The notes under the pieces were generated by a model, which saw nothing but the letters and a program-made list of their open reading frames with translations, was not told the origin of the DNA and searched no databases. Below, piece by piece: positions 9,213-19,834 of a DNA stretch of 64,000 nucleotides; position 1 is the stretch's first letter; every line of letters starts with the position of its first letter. The translations under genes were made by a program, and so were the position numbers. The stretch comes from Cellvibrio zantedeschiae (GTDB lineage: Bacteria; Pseudomonadota; Gammaproteobacteria; Pseudomonadales; Cellvibrionaceae), in assembly GCF_014652535.1 (NCBI RefSeq), contig NZ_BMYZ01000001.1:1-64000 (forward strand), in the 5' to 3' direction.

Positions 9213-9890
9213 ATGGGTCAGAAAGTACATCCGAACGGCATCCGTCTCGGAATTATCAAGAAGCACACCTCTGTGTGGTATGCCGATGGTACTGATTACG
9301 CAGATAAGTTGATCGTTGACTTGAAAGTACGTAAGTACATTCAAGAAAAACTGGCCAGCGCATCTGTAAGCCGTGTAGACATTGAGCGTCCAGCTAACAC
9401 TGCTCGCATCACTATCCACACTGCGCGTCCTGGTATCGTGATCGGTAAAAAAGGTGAAGATGTTGATAAGTTGCGCCTTGAACTAGGCAAGCAAATGGGC
9501 GTTCCAGTCCATATCAATATCGAAGAAATTCGTAAGCCTGACTTGGATGGCGCATTGGTTGCCCAGGGCGTAGCCCAGCAATTAGAGCGCCGCGTAATGT
9601 TCCGTCGTGCCATGAAGCGCGCGGTACAAAACGCCATGCGTCAAGGTGCCGAAGGCATCAAGATTCAAGTTGGTGGTCGTTTAGGTGGTGCTGAGATTGC
9701 ACGTAGTGAATGGTACCGTGAAGGTCGCGTTCCTCTCCACACATTGCGTGCGGATATTGATTACGCTACCGCTGAAGCGCACACCACCTACGGCATCATT
9801 GGTGTAAAAGTCTGGATTTTCAAAGGCGAAGTTATCGGTGACGTAGTTGCTGAAGCTGAACCTAAGAAAAAAGCCGCTAAATCCAAGTAA
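9213..9890 (+). CDS. rpsC: 30S ribosomal protein uS3
   Basis: Part of the mRNA entry channel. 225 aa; starts [14 protein letters not shown]. The KH domain has the RNA-binding loop [10 protein letters not shown], and the C-terminal domain has [11 protein letters not shown]. The tail is lysine-rich. Confidence 0.98.
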   Translation: MGQKVHPNGIRLGIIKKHTSVWYADGTDYADKLIVDLKVRKYIQEKLASASVSRVDIERPANTARITIHTARPGIVIGKKGEDVDKLRLELGKQMGVPVHINIEEIRKPDLDGALVAQGVAQQLERRVMFRRAMKRAVQNAMRQGAEGIKIQVGGRLGGAEIARSEWYREGRVPLHTLRADIDYATAEAHTTYGIIGVKVWIFKGEVIGDVVAEAEPKKKAAKSK

Positions 9891-9902
9891 GGGGTACGCA
9901 AA

Positions 9903-10316
9903 ATGTTACAACCTAAGCGTACAAAGTTTCGCAAGCAGATGAAAGGCCGCAACCGCGGCTTGGCCCAGCGTGGCTCCAAAGTTAGCTTTGGTGATTTCGG
10001 CTTGAAGGCAACTGGTCGCGGTCGCTTAACTGCTCGCCAAATTGAAGCAGCACGTAGAGCGATGACTCGTCACGTTAAGCGTGGCGGTAAAATCTGGATT
10101 CGTGTGTTTCCGGATAAGCCAATTACCGAAAAACCTCTTGAAGTTCGTCAAGGTAAAGGTAAGGGTAATGTGGAGTACTGGGTGGCACAAATCCGTCCTG
10201 GCAAGGTTCTGTATGAGATGGATGGCGTTGGTGAAGAGTTGGCTCGTGCAGCTTTCGCTCTTGCCGCAGCTAAACTGCCAATTTCAACAACATTTGTTAA
10301 ACGTTCGGTGATGTGA
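9903..10316 (+). CDS. rplP: 50S ribosomal protein uL16
   Basis: Organises the A- and P-site tRNA elbows on the 50S. 137 aa beginning [19 protein letters not shown]. The conserved [12 protein letters not shown] loop is present; its neighbouring arginine is hydroxylated by YcfD in E. coli. The TGA overlaps the rpmC ATG by one base. Confidence 0.98.
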   Translation: MLQPKRTKFRKQMKGRNRGLAQRGSKVSFGDFGLKATGRGRLTARQIEAARRAMTRHVKRGGKIWIRVFPDKPITEKPLEVRQGKGKGNVEYWVAQIRPGKVLYEMDGVGEELARAAFALAAAKLPISTTFVKRSVM

Positions 10317-10507
10317 TGAAAGCTTCAGAATTACGCGAAAAATCCGTCGAAGAGCTGAATGGCGTTTTGTTGGAACAATTGAAAGAGCAGTTTAAGTTTC
10401 GTATGCAAGCTTCTACTGGCCAATTGAGCCAAACTCACTTGCTCGCGCAAGTGCGCAAAGACATTGCACGCATCAAGACAGCGCTTAGACAAAAGGCAGG
10501 TAACTAA
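10316..10507 (+). CDS. rpmC: 50S ribosomal protein uL29
   Basis: Small two-helix protein near the tunnel exit beside uL23. 63 aa, [19 protein letters not shown] three bases earlier is also in frame, but the TGATG junction with rplP and the family N-terminus favour the ATG. Confidence 0.97.
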   Translation: MKASELREKSVEELNGVLLEQLKEQFKFRMQASTGQLSQTHLLAQVRKDIARIKTALRQKAGN

Positions 10508-10509
10508 CG

Positions 10510-10776
10510 ATGACTCAGGAAACAAAACTGGCTCGTACTCTGACCGGTAAGGTCGTTAGCGACAAGATGGATAAAACCATTACTGTGCTGATTGAGCGTC
10601 GCGTTAAGCATGAACTTTATGGCAAATACGCCACTAAATCTTCAAAGCTTCACGCTCATGACGAAAAGAACGAGTGCAAAATTGGTGATGTGGTTACGGT
10701 TGCAGAATCGCGCCCATTATCAAAAACCAAGACCTGGTCTTTGGTTAAAATTGAAGAACGTGCTTCTGAAGTCTAA
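10510..10776 (+). CDS. rpsQ: 30S ribosomal protein uS17
   Basis: Primary 16S rRNA binder of the 30S body. 88 aa OB-fold protein with [18 protein letters not shown], and KYHAHDE-like [15 protein letters not shown], both family hallmarks. Last gene of the S10 operon proper; a 38-bp gap with no terminator leads into rplN, so the spc genes are probably co-transcribed. Confidence 0.98.
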   Translation: MTQETKLARTLTGKVVSDKMDKTITVLIERRVKHELYGKYATKSSKLHAHDEKNECKIGDVVTVAESRPLSKTKTWSLVKIEERASEV

Positions 10777-10814
10777 TCGGCTCCAGATTATATTGAAAGT
10801 TTCGGAGACGGACG

Positions 10815-11183
10815 ATGATTCAAACAGAAAGCTACTTAGATGTTGCTGACAACAGCGGTGCTCGCCGTGTCATGTGCATCAAGGTTCTTGGCGGTTCTCA
10901 CCGTCGCTATGCGGCAGTGGGTGACATCATCAAAGTTACCGTAAAGGAAGCAATTCCACGCGGTAAGGTGAAAAAAGGCCAAGTCATGAAGGCAGTTGTT
11001 GTTCGCACAAAGAAAGGTGTGCGTCGCCAAGACGGTTCATTGATCAAGTTTGACGATAATGCTGCCGTACTGCTGAACAACCAAGATGCTCCGATTGGTA
11101 CACGTATTTTCGGACCAGTAACTCGTGAGTTGCGTGGCGAGAAATTCATGAAAATCATTTCTTTGGCTCCTGAAGTACTTTAA
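10815..11183 (+). CDS. rplN: 50S ribosomal protein uL14
   Basis: Forms an intersubunit bridge and is the binding site of the silencing factor RsfS. 122 aa, standard length, [20 protein letters not shown] start and [13 protein letters not shown] near the C-terminus. First gene of the spc segment. Confidence 0.98.
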   Translation: MIQTESYLDVADNSGARRVMCIKVLGGSHRRYAAVGDIIKVTVKEAIPRGKVKKGQVMKAVVVRTKKGVRRQDGSLIKFDDNAAVLLNNQDAPIGTRIFGPVTRELRGEKFMKIISLAPEVL

Positions 11184-11215
11184 GTACTCAGTCCTAAGAA
11201 TAAAGGGGCAGGAAA

Positions 11216-11530
11216 ATGCTTAAAATTAAACGTGATGACGAAGTGATTGTTATCGCCGGACGTGACAAGGGCAAGCGCGGCAAGGTAGTTCGTGTGTTGG
11301 CTGACCGTGTTATCGTTGCTGGCATTAACTTGATCAAAAAGCACCAAAAACCTAATCCACAAGCTGGCGTTGCTGGCGGGATTATTGAGAAAGAAGCATC
11401 GATTCACACATCGAATGTTGCAATTTATAACCCAGCAACCAAGCAGGCTGATCGTGTTGGATTCAAAGTTCTTGAGAATGGCGACAAAGTTCGCGTTTTC
11501 AAATCCAATGGCGAGGCCGTAGAGGCGTAA
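11216..11530 (+). CDS. rplX: 50S ribosomal protein uL24
   Basis: Assembly initiator protein of the 50S. 104 aa with a KOW motif ([16 protein letters not shown]) at the N-terminus. Confidence 0.98.
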   Translation: MLKIKRDDEVIVIAGRDKGKRGKVVRVLADRVIVAGINLIKKHQKPNPQAGVAGGIIEKEASIHTSNVAIYNPATKQADRVGFKVLENGDKVRVFKSNGEAVEA

Positions 11531-11534
11531 TAGA

Positions 11535-12074
11535 ATGGCTAGGCTTAAAGACTTATACAACAAAGAACTCGCTCCCAAGTTGAAAGAAACATTGGGTTTG
11601 GCGAATGTTATGGAAGTGCCACGCATTACCAAAATCACCCTGAACATGGGTGTAGGTGAAGCAGTTGGTGATAAGAAAGTGCTTGAGAACGCGGTAGGCG
11701 ATCTGACTAAAATTGCTGGTCAGAAAGTGGTTGTCACAGCAGCGCGCAAGTCAATTGCGGGCTTCAAAATTCGTGAAGACTGGCCAATCGGTTGCAAAGT
11801 AACTCTGCGTAGTGATCGTATGTATGAGTTCCTGGATCGTCTGGTTTCAATTGCAATTCCACGTATTCGTGACTTCCGTGGTATTAGCCCGAAGCAATTT
11901 GATGGTCGTGGTAATTTCTCAATGGGCGTGACTGAACAAATCATTTTCCCAGAGATTGATTACGACAAAGTGGATAAAATCCGTGGTTTGGACATTTGTA
12001 TCACGACAACTGCCCGTACCGACGACGAAGGCCGTGCTTTGCTAAAAGCCTTCAACTTCCCATTCAAAGGCTAA
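11535..12074 (+). CDS. rplE: 50S ribosomal protein uL5
   Basis: Binds 5S rRNA and forms a bridge to the 30S head. 179 aa, the usual size, with [15 protein letters not shown] and the conserved [18 protein letters not shown]. Confidence 0.98.
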   Translation: MARLKDLYNKELAPKLKETLGLANVMEVPRITKITLNMGVGEAVGDKKVLENAVGDLTKIAGQKVVVTAARKSIAGFKIREDWPIGCKVTLRSDRMYEFLDRLVSIAIPRIRDFRGISPKQFDGRGNFSMGVTEQIIFPEIDYDKVDKIRGLDICITTTARTDDEGRALLKAFNFPFKG

Positions 12075-12084
12075 GGGTAGAATC

Positions 12085-12390
12085 ATGGCTAAGAAATCTA
12101 TGATTGCGCGTGAAGTTAAACGTGCAAATACCGTAAAAAAATTCGCTGCTAAACGCGCTGAATTGAAAGCTACCATCATTAGCCCTTCTTCAACTGAAGA
12201 GCAAATCTGGGAAGCCCAAATCAAATTGCAACAACAGCCTCGCGATGCAAGTGCTAGCCGCAAACGTAACCGTTGCCGCTTGACTGGTCGTCCACATGGC
12301 GTTTACCGCAAATTTGGTTTGTGCCGTCACAAGTTGCGCGAAGCCGCAATGCGTGGTGACGTTCCAGGTCTTGTTAAGGCTAGCTGGTAA
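12085..12390 (+). CDS. rpsN: 30S ribosomal protein uS14, zinc-free form
   Basis: 30S head protein. 101 aa long form: it lacks the paired CxxC zinc sites of the short form and has the conserved C-terminus [21 protein letters not shown]. No zinc-type paralogue is in the window. Confidence 0.98.
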   Translation: MAKKSMIAREVKRANTVKKFAAKRAELKATIISPSSTEEQIWEAQIKLQQQPRDASASRKRNRCRLTGRPHGVYRKFGLCRHKLREAAMRGDVPGLVKASW

Positions 12391-12420
12391 GCCTCGGCTT
12401 AATTTTAGGAGCAGAATCAT

Positions 12421-12813
12421 ATGAGTATGCAAGATCCTTTGGCAGACATGCTTACCCGCATTCGCAATGCGCAATCAGTGGGTAAACCGTCTGTAACTAT
12501 GCCTTCTTCAAAGTTGAAGGTAAATGTTGCCAATGTACTTTCTAGCGAAGGTTACATTAGCGGTTTTTCAGTAAGCGAAGGCGCTAAGCAAGAGCTGACT
12601 GTTGAATTGAAATATTTTGAAGGCAAGCCAGTTATTGCTGAGATCGACCGCGTAAGTCGTCCTGGTCTTCGCAGTTATGCTGGAAAAGCAGCTATCCCTA
12701 CCGTACGTGCTGGTTTGGGTATTGCTATTGTTTCTACCAGTAAAGGTGTGATGACTGATCGTGCTGCCCGTGCCGCTGGCGTGGGTGGTGAAGTTCTTTG
12801 CACAGTATTCTAA
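12421..12813 (+). CDS. rpsH: 30S ribosomal protein uS8
   Basis: Binds the 16S central domain; in E. coli it also represses the spc operon by binding near rplE. 130 aa, [16 protein letters not shown] start and [21 protein letters not shown]-terminal signature. Confidence 0.98.
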   Translation: MSMQDPLADMLTRIRNAQSVGKPSVTMPSSKLKVNVANVLSSEGYISGFSVSEGAKQELTVELKYFEGKPVIAEIDRVSRPGLRSYAGKAAIPTVRAGLGIAIVSTSKGVMTDRAARAAGVGGEVLCTVF

Positions 12814-12825
12814 TGGGAAATCGTC

Positions 12826-13359
12826 ATGTCACGAGTTGCAAAAAGTCCGGTTGAAGTGCCTGCCGCAGTGAGTGTGACCTTAGCGGGTCAATCGCTCACT
12901 ATTAAAGGCGGTAAAGGTACATTGGCGCTGGAAGTCCACGCGAGTGTAGAAGTTAAACACGAAAACAACGTGTTAACTTTTGCCCCACGCGACGGTGCCA
13001 AGCAGTCCGATGCACTAGCAGGCACTACCCGTGCGCTAGTTAATAATATGGTAAAAGGTGTTAGCCAAGGTTTTGAAAAGAAACTGACTTTGGTTGGTGT
13101 TGGTTACCGTGTTAAAGCAGAAGGCAATACTGTAAACCTGTCTTTGGGTCTATCTCACCCGGTAAATTATGTCCTGCCTGCAGGCGTAACGGTTGAAACC
13201 CCAAGCCAGACCGAAATTGTACTAAAAGGTAGCGACAAGCAATTGCTTGGTCAAGTTGCTGCTGAGATTCGTTCGTTCCGTGAGCCAGAGCCTTATAAAG
13301 GTAAAGGTGTACGTTATTCAGACGAAGTAGTACTCCGTAAAGAAGCTAAGAAGAAGTAA
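12826..13359 (+). CDS. rplF: 50S ribosomal protein uL6
   Basis: Two homologous domains near the factor-binding site. 177 aa, with [11 protein letters not shown] at the N-terminus and [15 protein letters not shown] at the C-terminus, both diagnostic. Confidence 0.98.
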   Translation: MSRVAKSPVEVPAAVSVTLAGQSLTIKGGKGTLALEVHASVEVKHENNVLTFAPRDGAKQSDALAGTTRALVNNMVKGVSQGFEKKLTLVGVGYRVKAEGNTVNLSLGLSHPVNYVLPAGVTVETPSQTEIVLKGSDKQLLGQVAAEIRSFREPEPYKGKGVRYSDEVVLRKEAKKK

Positions 13360-13369
13360 GGGCTAGGTT

Positions 13370-13720
13370 ATGAGCGATAAGAAGCTATCTCGTCTTCGCC
13401 GCGCACGCCGTGCCCGAGCAAAGATTCGCGAACTGGGTACAACTCGTTTGACTATCCATCGCACCCCACGCCACATTTACGCACAAGTAATTGCTGGTGA
13501 TGGTTCAAAAGTATTGGCTAGCGCCTCTACTCTTGATAAAGATTTACGCAGTGGTAAGACTGGCAATGCTGATGCCGCAAAAGCAGTTGGTTTACTGGTT
13601 GCTGAGCGTGCTAAAGCTGCGGGTATCACACAAGTTGCTTTCGATCGTAGCGGTTTCAAATACCACGGTCGTGTAAAGGCCTTGGCTGATGCTGCCCGTG
13701 AAGGTGGTTTGGAATTCTAA
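13370..13720 (+). CDS. rplR: 50S ribosomal protein uL18
   Basis: 5S rRNA binder. 116 aa, arginine-rich N-terminus ([19 protein letters not shown]) and the C-terminal [19 protein letters not shown]. Confidence 0.98.
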   Translation: MSDKKLSRLRRARRARAKIRELGTTRLTIHRTPRHIYAQVIAGDGSKVLASASTLDKDLRSGKTGNADAAKAVGLLVAERAKAAGITQVAFDRSGFKYHGRVKALADAAREGGLEF

Positions 13721-13730
13721 AGGTTAAGAT

Positions 13731-14243
13731 ATGGCTTACTCTAAGAAAGAAGATGATAGCAACAACGAAGGCTTGCAAGAGAAGTTAGTTCAAGTCAATC
13801 GCGTTGCTAAAACTGTAAAAGGTGGTCGTATCTTCCAATTTACCGCGTTGACAGTTGTTGGCGACGGTAATGGCAAGGTAGGTTTCGGCCGCGGTAAAGC
13901 GCGTGAAGTGCCCACTGCAATTCAAAAAGCAATGGAAGCAGCACGTCGTAACATGATTAACGTTGACCTGAACGGCGACACTTTGCAATACGCTATCAAA
14001 GGTGTGCATGGCGCATCTAAAGTGTACATGCAGCCAGCTTCACAAGGTACCGGTGTAATTGCCGGCGGTGCAATGCGCTCCGTGCTTGAGATTGCAGGTG
14101 TTCAGAACGTATTGGCTAAGTGCTACGGCTCTACCAATCCAGTAAACGTTGTTCGTGCAACCTTTAACGCCCTGAAAGCAATGACTTCTCCAGAAGCAGT
14201 TGCTGCCAAGCGCGGTAAAAGCGTTGAACAAATTCTGAACTAA
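13731..14243 (+). CDS. rpsE: 30S ribosomal protein uS5
   Basis: Fidelity protein at the mRNA entry tunnel. 170 aa, N-terminal dsRNA-binding-like fold with [12 protein letters not shown], the [14 protein letters not shown] loop, and [13 protein letters not shown]. Confidence 0.98.
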   Translation: MAYSKKEDDSNNEGLQEKLVQVNRVAKTVKGGRIFQFTALTVVGDGNGKVGFGRGKAREVPTAIQKAMEAARRNMINVDLNGDTLQYAIKGVHGASKVYMQPASQGTGVIAGGAMRSVLEIAGVQNVLAKCYGSTNPVNVVRATFNALKAMTSPEAVAAKRGKSVEQILN

Positions 14244-14274
14244 TCGAATTTTCGATTTACGACGGTGGATAACC

Positions 14275-14460
14275 ATGTCTAAGAAAATGATTCAAGTGAC
14301 TCAGGTGAAAAGCATTGCTCACCGCCTGAAAGCTCACAAGGCATGCGTTGCAGGTTTAGGCTTGCGTCGCATTGGCCATACCGTTGAAGTAGAAGATACT
14401 CCTTCTGTTCGCGGTATGATTAATAAAGTGAACTATTTGGTCAAGGTAGTGGGAGAATAA
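14275..14460 (+). CDS. rpmD: 50S ribosomal protein uL30
   Basis: Small 61-aa protein of the 50S with the conserved [19 protein letters not shown]. Not found in all bacteria but usual in this operon position. Separated from rplO by one base. Confidence 0.97.
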   Translation: MSKKMIQVTQVKSIAHRLKAHKACVAGLGLRRIGHTVEVEDTPSVRGMINKVNYLVKVVGE

Positions 14461-14461
14461 G

Positions 14462-14896
14462 ATGCGTCTTAATACACTTAGCCCCGCACCGGGCAGAATT
14501 AAAGCTGCTAAACGTGTTGGCCGTGGTATCGGTAGTGGTTTGGGTAAAACTGCTGGCCGTGGTCACAAAGGTCTGAAATCACGTTCAGGTGGTTCTGTAC
14601 GTCCAGGTTTCGAAGGCGGTCAAATGCCTTTGCAAATCCGTTTGCCAAAATATGGTTTCTCTTCTCGTATTGGTCGCGTTACTGCTGAGATTCGTTTGTC
14701 TGAACTGAATCTGGTAGAAGGCTCCGTAGTAGATTTGGAAACTCTCAAGCAAGCAGACTTGATTAGCTCCGTTATCAAACGCGCTAAGATTTTCGCTTCT
14801 GGTGAGTTGAAAAAGGCTGTGACTGTTAAAGGTTTGGCTGTAACCAAAGGTGCTAAGGCTGCTATTGAAGCTGCTGGCGGTACTGTAGAAGAGTAA
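14462..14896 (+). CDS. rplO: 50S ribosomal protein uL15
   Basis: Late-assembly 50S protein with a long basic N-terminal extension. 144 aa, [31 protein letters not shown] and [17 protein letters not shown] all typical. Confidence 0.98.
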   Translation: MRLNTLSPAPGRIKAAKRVGRGIGSGLGKTAGRGHKGLKSRSGGSVRPGFEGGQMPLQIRLPKYGFSSRIGRVTAEIRLSELNLVEGSVVDLETLKQADLISSVIKRAKIFASGELKKAVTVKGLAVTKGAKAAIEAAGGTVEE

Positions 14897-14903
14897 GAGA
14901 CGC

Positions 14904-16235
14904 ATGGCTATCACTAACAATATGCCGTTAGCGAATCAAAAAGGTTTAGGCGAGCTTTGGGCTCGCCTTCGTTTTCTCTTTTTGGCTATTTTGGTCTACC
15001 GCATTGGTACTCACGTACCGATTCCGAGTTTAGATCCAGAACGAATCGCAAATCTGTTTAATCAAAACAAAGACACAATCCTTGGCATGTTTAACATGTT
15101 CTCGGGCGGTGCGCTTGAGCGGATGAGTATTTTAGCCCTGGGCATCATGCCTTACATTTCGGCATCGATCATCATGCAACTCTTAAGCTCGGTAACCCCG
15201 TCGCTTGAGCAGTTGAAGAAAGAAGGTGATGCCGGACGTAGAAAGATCAACCAATACACACGTTATTTCACGGTTGTATTAGCTGCTGTACAAGCCTTTG
15301 CCATGGCAGCCAGCTTTTCCAACTATGCATACGGCGGTGAGCCAACAGTTGCCTATTACTTCACTACGGTGATTTCATTGGTGACCGGTGCGGTGTTTAT
15401 GATGTGGTTGGGCGAGCAAGTTACCGAGCGCGGTATTGGCAATGGTATATCCATGTTGATTTTCGCCGGTATCGTTGCTGGTTTGCCAAGTGCTGTTGTT
15501 CATTCTCTGGAAAGTGCGCGTCAAGGCGACGTGAATTATTTGGCGTTGTTATTTGTTGCGGTAATTGCAATAGCGGTAGTGTGGTTGGTGGTGCGCATTG
15601 AGCGTGGTCAGCGCAGAATTACTGTTAACTACGCGAAAAGACAACCGGGTCGTCAAGGTATGGGGGCGCAATCGAGCCATCTGCCATTGAAGATCAATAT
15701 GTCAGGTGTAATTCCAGCCATTTTCGCCAGTAGTATTTTGTTGTTCCCAGCATCAATTGCCCAATGGTTTGGTCAAGGTGAAGGTCCGGTTAAGGTGTTC
15801 TTGCAGAACGTTGCTCTGGAGCTTAGTCCTGGTCGCCCACTGTACATTTTGTTGTTTATTGCATTTATTTCGTTCTTCTGTTTCTTCTACACCGCGTTGA
15901 TGTTCAACCCGAAAGAAGTGGCAGATAACTTGAAAAAATCGGGTGCTTACATTCCAGGGATTCGTCCTGGTGAGCATTCCGCAAAATATATCGATAGCGT
16001 ACTAACTCGCTTAACCGTGATTGGTGCTATCTATATGTCAGCAGTTTGCTTGTTACCTCAGTTCTTGCAAGTAGCCGCAAAAGTACCTTTCTATTTGGGT
16101 GGTACTTCATTACTTATCGTGGTGGTTGTGGTTATGGACTTTATGTCTCAGGTACAGGCTCACTTGATGTCTCATCAATATGAATCATTGATGAAGAAGT
16201 CAAACTTAAAAGGTTACGGCGGCAACGCGCGTTAA
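14904..16235 (+). CDS. secY: Preprotein translocase subunit SecY
   Basis: Pore of the SecYEG channel in the inner membrane. 443 aa with ten predicted transmembrane helices. The plug/TM2a region ([20 protein letters not shown]) and the cytosolic loop after TM8-9 containing [20 protein letters not shown] and [11 protein letters not shown] are conserved. Placed after rplO and before rpmJ as in all proteobacterial spc operons. secE is not in the window. Confidence 0.98.
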   Translation: MAITNNMPLANQKGLGELWARLRFLFLAILVYRIGTHVPIPSLDPERIANLFNQNKDTILGMFNMFSGGALERMSILALGIMPYISASIIMQLLSSVTPSLEQLKKEGDAGRRKINQYTRYFTVVLAAVQAFAMAASFSNYAYGGEPTVAYYFTTVISLVTGAVFMMWLGEQVTERGIGNGISMLIFAGIVAGLPSAVVHSLESARQGDVNYLALLFVAVIAIAVVWLVVRIERGQRRITVNYAKRQPGRQGMGAQSSHLPLKINMSGVIPAIFASSILLFPASIAQWFGQGEGPVKVFLQNVALELSPGRPLYILLFIAFISFFCFFYTALMFNPKEVADNLKKSGAYIPGIRPGEHSAKYIDSVLTRLTVIGAIYMSAVCLLPQFLQVAAKVPFYLGGTSLLIVVVVVMDFMSQVQAHLMSHQYESLMKKSNLKGYGGNAR

Positions 16236-16257
16236 TCCTGGATTTTGAGGTTGAATA

Positions 16258-16374
16258 ATGAAAGTTCGTGCTTCTGTTAAAAAAATTTGCCGCAATTGCA
16301 AAATGGTGCGTCGCAACGGTGTTCTGCGTGTAATCTGCGCCGTTGAACCGCGTCACAAGCAGCGTCAGGGTTAA
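16258..16374 (+). CDS. rpmJ: 50S ribosomal protein bL36, zinc-binding form
   Basis: A 38-aa protein starting [19 protein letters not shown] and ending PRHKQRQG. The zinc ligands C11, C14, C27 and a histidine near residue 32 are present, so this is the zinc-type (C+) paralogue. It helps fold 23S rRNA near the GTPase-associated region. SD GAGG precedes the ATG by about 7 bases. Last gene of the spc segment. Confidence 0.96.
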   Translation: MKVRASVKKICRNCKMVRRNGVLRVICAVEPRHKQRQG

Positions 16375-16400
16375 TGCTTAATTAATTTGTCGCTTCAGTA

Positions 16401-16439
16401 AGAGGCAGGTATTCAATCTGAGTGCCTGCCTCTTGTTTT
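16401..16439 (+). terminator. Terminator-like hairpin after rpmJ
   Basis: AGAGGCAGG (16401-16409) pairs perfectly with CCTGCCTCT (16425-16433), 15-base loop, then TGTTTTC. It ends or attenuates the S10-spc transcript. Confidence 0.65.
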
Positions 16440-16510
16440 CTAAGTGATTAAACCAAAGCATTACCAATAGGGGGCGCCTGACTGTCGTTAGATAAGAAAT
16501 TGTCTAGCTA

Positions 16511-16539
16511 TTGCTTTGTGCTGTATTTCTCGCTATCCT
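16511..16539 (+). promoter_or_regulatory. Promoter of the alpha operon
   Basis: TTGCTT (16511-16516), a 17-bp spacer and TATCCT (16534-16539), followed by a GC-rich discriminator. About 70 nt of leader precede rpsM. Confidence 0.6.
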
Positions 16540-16614
16540 GCGCGCCTTTTTGAGCGGCGATGATGGCGGTTAATACTGTCAGCGCTACATTTATGTGTTA
16601 TTGGAGTAATTTGA

Positions 16615-16971
16615 ATGGCTCGTATTGCTGGTGTAAACATACCAGATAACAAACACGCCGTTATCTCGTTGACTTATGTGTACGGGATTGGTCGTACTAC
16701 AGCTAAACAGATCTGTGCCGCTACTGGTATTTCTGAAGAATCTAAAATTGGTTCTTTGTCAGAAGAACAGTTGGAATCGATCCGTGCTGAAGTTGCAAAG
16801 CGCACCGTAGAAGGTGACTTGCGCCGTGTTATATCTATGAATATCAAGCGTTTGATGGATTTGGGTTGCTACCGTGGCTTGCGTCACCGTCGTAGCTTGC
16901 CATTGCGTGGTCAGCGTACTAAGACGAACGCTCGTACTCGTAAAGGCCCACGTAAGCCCATTAAGAAGTAA
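16615..16971 (+). CDS. rpsM: 30S ribosomal protein uS13
   Basis: Top of the 30S head; contacts P-site tRNA and forms bridges to the 50S. 118 aa, [18 protein letters not shown] start, basic C-terminal tail [17 protein letters not shown]. Confidence 0.98.
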   Translation: MARIAGVNIPDNKHAVISLTYVYGIGRTTAKQICAATGISEESKIGSLSEEQLESIRAEVAKRTVEGDLRRVISMNIKRLMDLGCYRGLRHRRSLPLRGQRTKTNARTRKGPRKPIKK

Positions 16972-17026
16972 TTCTTAGGCTTAACTTCATTCACTTACGG
17001 TAACAAATTAGTAGGAAGAAATTGCT

Positions 17027-17422
17027 ATGGCTAAGCCAAGTAATAAAACCGCAACCAAGAAAAAAGTTAAAAAGACAGTAGTGGACGGCGTTGCCCATAT
17101 CCACGCTTCTTTTAACAACACCATCGTGACTATCACTGATCGTCAGGGTAATGCTCTTAGCTGGGCTACTTCAGGTGGTTCTGGTTTCCGTGGTTCACGT
17201 AAATCTACACCATTCGCTGCGCAGGTTGCTGCTGAGCGCGCTGGTGAAGCTGCAAAAGAATACGGCTTGAAAAACCTTGACGTAGAAGTTAAAGGCCCAG
17301 GTCCAGGTCGCGAATCAGCGGTTCGTGCTCTGAACAATGTTGGTTACAAAATTACCAACATCACTGACGTAACGCCGATTCCTCACAACGGCTGCCGTCC
17401 GCCGAAAAAACGTCGTGTGTAA
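17027..17422 (+). CDS. rpsK: 30S ribosomal protein uS11
   Basis: 30S platform protein next to the Shine-Dalgarno helix. 131 aa, with [19 protein letters not shown] and the C-terminal signature [18 protein letters not shown], whose Asn-Gly is the known isoaspartate site in E. coli. Confidence 0.98.
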   Translation: MAKPSNKTATKKKVKKTVVDGVAHIHASFNNTIVTITDRQGNALSWATSGGSGFRGSRKSTPFAAQVAAERAGEAAKEYGLKNLDVEVKGPGPGRESAVRALNNVGYKITNITDVTPIPHNGCRPPKKRRV

Positions 17423-17434
17423 GGGGAATAGATA

Positions 17435-18055
17435 ATGGCTCGTTATATTGGACCTACCTGTAAACTCTCTCGTCGCGAAGGCACTGATCTTTTCCTGAAA
17501 AGTGGTGCGCGCGCGTTAGATTCAAAATGTAAATTAGAAACTGCACCAGGTCAACATGGCCAACGTCGTGGTCGTTTGTCTGACTATGGTGTGCAGTTGC
17601 GTGAAAAGCAAAAAGTTCGTCGTATTTACGGCATTCTTGAAAAGCAATTCCGTGGTTACTACAAAGAAGCTGCACGTCGTAAAGGCGCTAGCGGTGAGAA
17701 CTTGTTGAAGCTGCTCGAATCTCGCTTGGATAACGTTGTTTATCGTATGGGCTTCGGCTCAACTCGCTCTGAATCACGTCAATTAGTGTCGCACAAGGCA
17801 ATTAGCGTAAACGGCAAAACCGTTAATATCGCTTCTTACCAGGTTGCTGCTGGTGATGTTGTTGCAGTTCGCGAAAAAGCTAAAAAGCAATTGCGCATTC
17901 AAAACGCTATTAACCTTGCTGGTCAACGCAGCAATGTTGAGTGGGTTGATGTTAACGCTGAGAAGAAAGAAGGCGTATTTAAACGCGTTCCTGATCGCAG
18001 CGATTTGCCAGCTGATATCAACGAGAACCTCATCGTAGAGCTTTACTCTAAGTAA
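17435..18055 (+). CDS. rpsD: 30S ribosomal protein uS4
   Basis: 16S assembly initiator, and alpha-operon repressor in E. coli. 206 aa, [19 protein letters not shown] start. The S4 RNA-binding domain has [14 protein letters not shown] and [12 protein letters not shown]-like residues. No zinc site is present. Confidence 0.98.
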   Translation: MARYIGPTCKLSRREGTDLFLKSGARALDSKCKLETAPGQHGQRRGRLSDYGVQLREKQKVRRIYGILEKQFRGYYKEAARRKGASGENLLKLLESRLDNVVYRMGFGSTRSESRQLVSHKAISVNGKTVNIASYQVAAGDVVAVREKAKKQLRIQNAINLAGQRSNVEWVDVNAEKKEGVFKRVPDRSDLPADINENLIVELYSK

Positions 18056-18068
18056 GGATCTCTGAGTA

Positions 18069-18091
18069 AGTACCGGGAAGCTCCCGGTACT
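18069..18091 (+). other. Strong hairpin in the rpsD-rpoA spacer
   Basis: AGTACCGGGA (18069-18078) and TCCCGGTACT (18082-18091) form a perfect 10-bp stem with a 3-base loop. No T-run follows, so it is not an intrinsic terminator. A third partial copy, TCTCGGTACTCA, lies at 18099-18110, which could pair with the 5' arm as an alternative. It might be an RNA-processing or stability element. Confidence 0.6.
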
Positions 18092-18134
18092 AACAACATC
18101 TCGGTACTCACTAGAACCGCTAACAGGTGTGGAT

Positions 18135-19121
18135 ATGCAGACAGCAGTAAACGAATTTTTAACTCCTCGTCACATCGACGTTTCAGAGAGCAGCCCAACT
18201 CACGCACGCGTGGTATTGGAGCCTTTGGAGCGTGGTTTTGGACATACACTCGGCAATGCCTTGCGCCGTATTTTGCTATCTTCAATGGCCGGTTGTGCCA
18301 TTGTTGAAGCTGAAATCGAAGGCGTTTTGCATGAGTACAGTGACATCGAAGGCGTTCGCGAGGACGTGATTGAGATTTTGTTGAATCTCAAAGGTGTTGC
18401 CATTGTTATGCACGGTAAGGATCAAACCGTTCTTACCCTGAACAAAAAAGGCCCAGGCGTTGTTACTGCTGCTGATATTCAACTCGATCACGATGTGGAA
18501 ATCAAAAATCCAGATCACGTGATTGCGAATATCACTGGCAATACCGAATTGAAAATGCGCTTGACCGTAGCTCGTGGTCGCGGTTACCAGCCAGCTGACT
18601 CTCGTCGTAAAGACGATGATGAAAGCCGTGCAATTGGTCGCTTGCAACTCGATGCTTCTTTCAGCCCAGTTAAGCGTTTGGCATACAGCGTAGAAAATGC
18701 GCGTGTTGAACAGCGTACTGACCTGGATAAATTAGTATTGGATTTGGAGACAAACGGTACTATCGATCCGGAAGAAGCAATCCGTCGTGCAGCTACAATT
18801 CTGCAACAACAGCTTGCTGTGTTTGTTGATCTTGAAGGTGAAAAACAATCTGCGCCAGAGCAAAAAGAAGAGGCTATTGATCCTGTCCTCTTGCGTCCAG
18901 TGGATGATTTGGAACTTACCGTACGTTCAGCAAACTGCTTGAAAGCGGAAAATATTTACTACATTGGCGACTTGATTCAACGCACAGAAGTTGAATTGTT
19001 GAAGACGCCAAACCTTGGTAAAAAATCTCTTACCGAAATTAAAGACGTTCTCGCTTCACGCGGTTTGTCTCTCGGTATGCGTTTAGAAAACTGGCCACCG
19101 GCTAGTCTTCGTAACGACTAA
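18135..19121 (+). CDS. rpoA: RNA polymerase alpha subunit
   Basis: Dimerises to scaffold RNA polymerase assembly and binds UP elements and activators through its C-terminal domain. The N-terminal domain has [20 protein letters not shown]; the C-terminal domain has [18 protein letters not shown] and [16 protein letters not shown]. An in-frame GTG at 18129 lies inside the SD (AGGTG), so the ATG at 18135 ([16 protein letters not shown], as in Pseudomonas) is the start. 328 aa. Confidence 0.98.
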   Translation: MQTAVNEFLTPRHIDVSESSPTHARVVLEPLERGFGHTLGNALRRILLSSMAGCAIVEAEIEGVLHEYSDIEGVREDVIEILLNLKGVAIVMHGKDQTVLTLNKKGPGVVTAADIQLDHDVEIKNPDHVIANITGNTELKMRLTVARGRGYQPADSRRKDDDESRAIGRLQLDASFSPVKRLAYSVENARVEQRTDLDKLVLDLETNGTIDPEEAIRRAATILQQQLAVFVDLEGEKQSAPEQKEEAIDPVLLRPVDDLELTVRSANCLKAENIYYIGDLIQRTEVELLKTPNLGKKSLTEIKDVLASRGLSLGMRLENWPPASLRND

Positions 19122-19135
19122 GAAACCGAAAAACT

Positions 19136-19176
19136 AAAGCGGCTATTGCTTCGGCGGTAGCCGCTTTAATTTTTTA
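19136..19176 (+). terminator. Terminator-like hairpin between rpoA and rplQ
   Basis: AAAGCGGCTA (19136-19145) pairs perfectly with TAGCCGCTTT (19158-19167), then AATTTTTTA. Its position inside the alpha operon suggests attenuation that lowers rplQ relative to rpoA, unless rplQ has its own promoter in the remaining about 80 bp. Confidence 0.7.
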
Positions 19177-19255
19177 TTAGTTCGCCCGTCAACTCACTTC
19201 GGTGCGGGTGATTAACGAGATTGCTATTAGCAATCCTTTTTGAAGGAAATTTGTC

Positions 19256-19648
19256 ATGCGTCATCAATTAAGTGGTCGTCAATTAGGCCGTAATTCTTCT
19301 CACCGTAAAGCTATGTTCCGTAACATGGTTATTTCTTTGGTTGAGCATGAATTGATTAAAACTACTTTGCCAAAAGCAAAAGAATTGCGTCGTTTCGCAG
19401 AGCCTTTGATTACTTTGGCTAAAGTGGATAGCGTTGCTAACCGTCGTCTTGCATTTGCTCGTTTGAACAGCAAAGAAGCCGTAGGTAAGTTGTTCAGCGA
19501 ATTAGGTCCACGTTACAACACTCGTCCAGGTGGTTACCTGCGTGTGTTGAAGTGCGGCTTCCGTGCTGGCGATAAAGCACCAATGGCTTATGTTGAGCTT
19601 GTTGGTCGTCCAGTAGCCGCAAAAGCTGTTGAAGTAGACGCTGAATAA
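19256..19648 (+). CDS. rplQ: 50S ribosomal protein bL17
   Basis: 50S protein near the tunnel exit. 130 aa, [20 protein letters not shown] start and [20 protein letters not shown]. Last gene of the alpha operon; the gap of 134 bp to rpoA holds a terminator-like hairpin. Confidence 0.98.
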   Translation: MRHQLSGRQLGRNSSHRKAMFRNMVISLVEHELIKTTLPKAKELRRFAEPLITLAKVDSVANRRLAFARLNSKEAVGKLFSELGPRYNTRPGGYLRVLKCGFRAGDKAPMAYVELVGRPVAAKAVEVDAE

Positions 19649-19670
19649 TTTTTAGCTTTTACGTAATACC

Positions 19671-19698
19671 AAAAAGCCAGGCTCTCGCCTGGCTTTTT
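19671..19698 (+). terminator. Terminator of the alpha operon
   Basis: GCCAGGC (19676-19682) and GCCTGGC (19687-19693), loop TCTC, flanked by A5 and T5. Confidence 0.88.
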
Positions 19699-19739
19699 GC
19701 ATTTTGGATAGCTGTAATTTAGATCCCTTATAATGAAAC

Positions 19740-19763
19740 AAAAAGGGGAGGCAAATGCCTCCC
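19740..19763 (-). terminator. Terminator of the PEBP-like lipoprotein gene
   Basis: On the minus strand GGGAGGC pairs with GCCTCCC across a 4-base loop, followed by CTTTTT. It lies about 70 bp after the stop codon. Confidence 0.7.
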
Positions 19764-19834
19764 AAGTCGTGCTCGCCTTACAACTTATTTTAGCTGGGGC
19801 TTATGCCTCAGCGTTTGTCTATAAGCTCGGCGGT

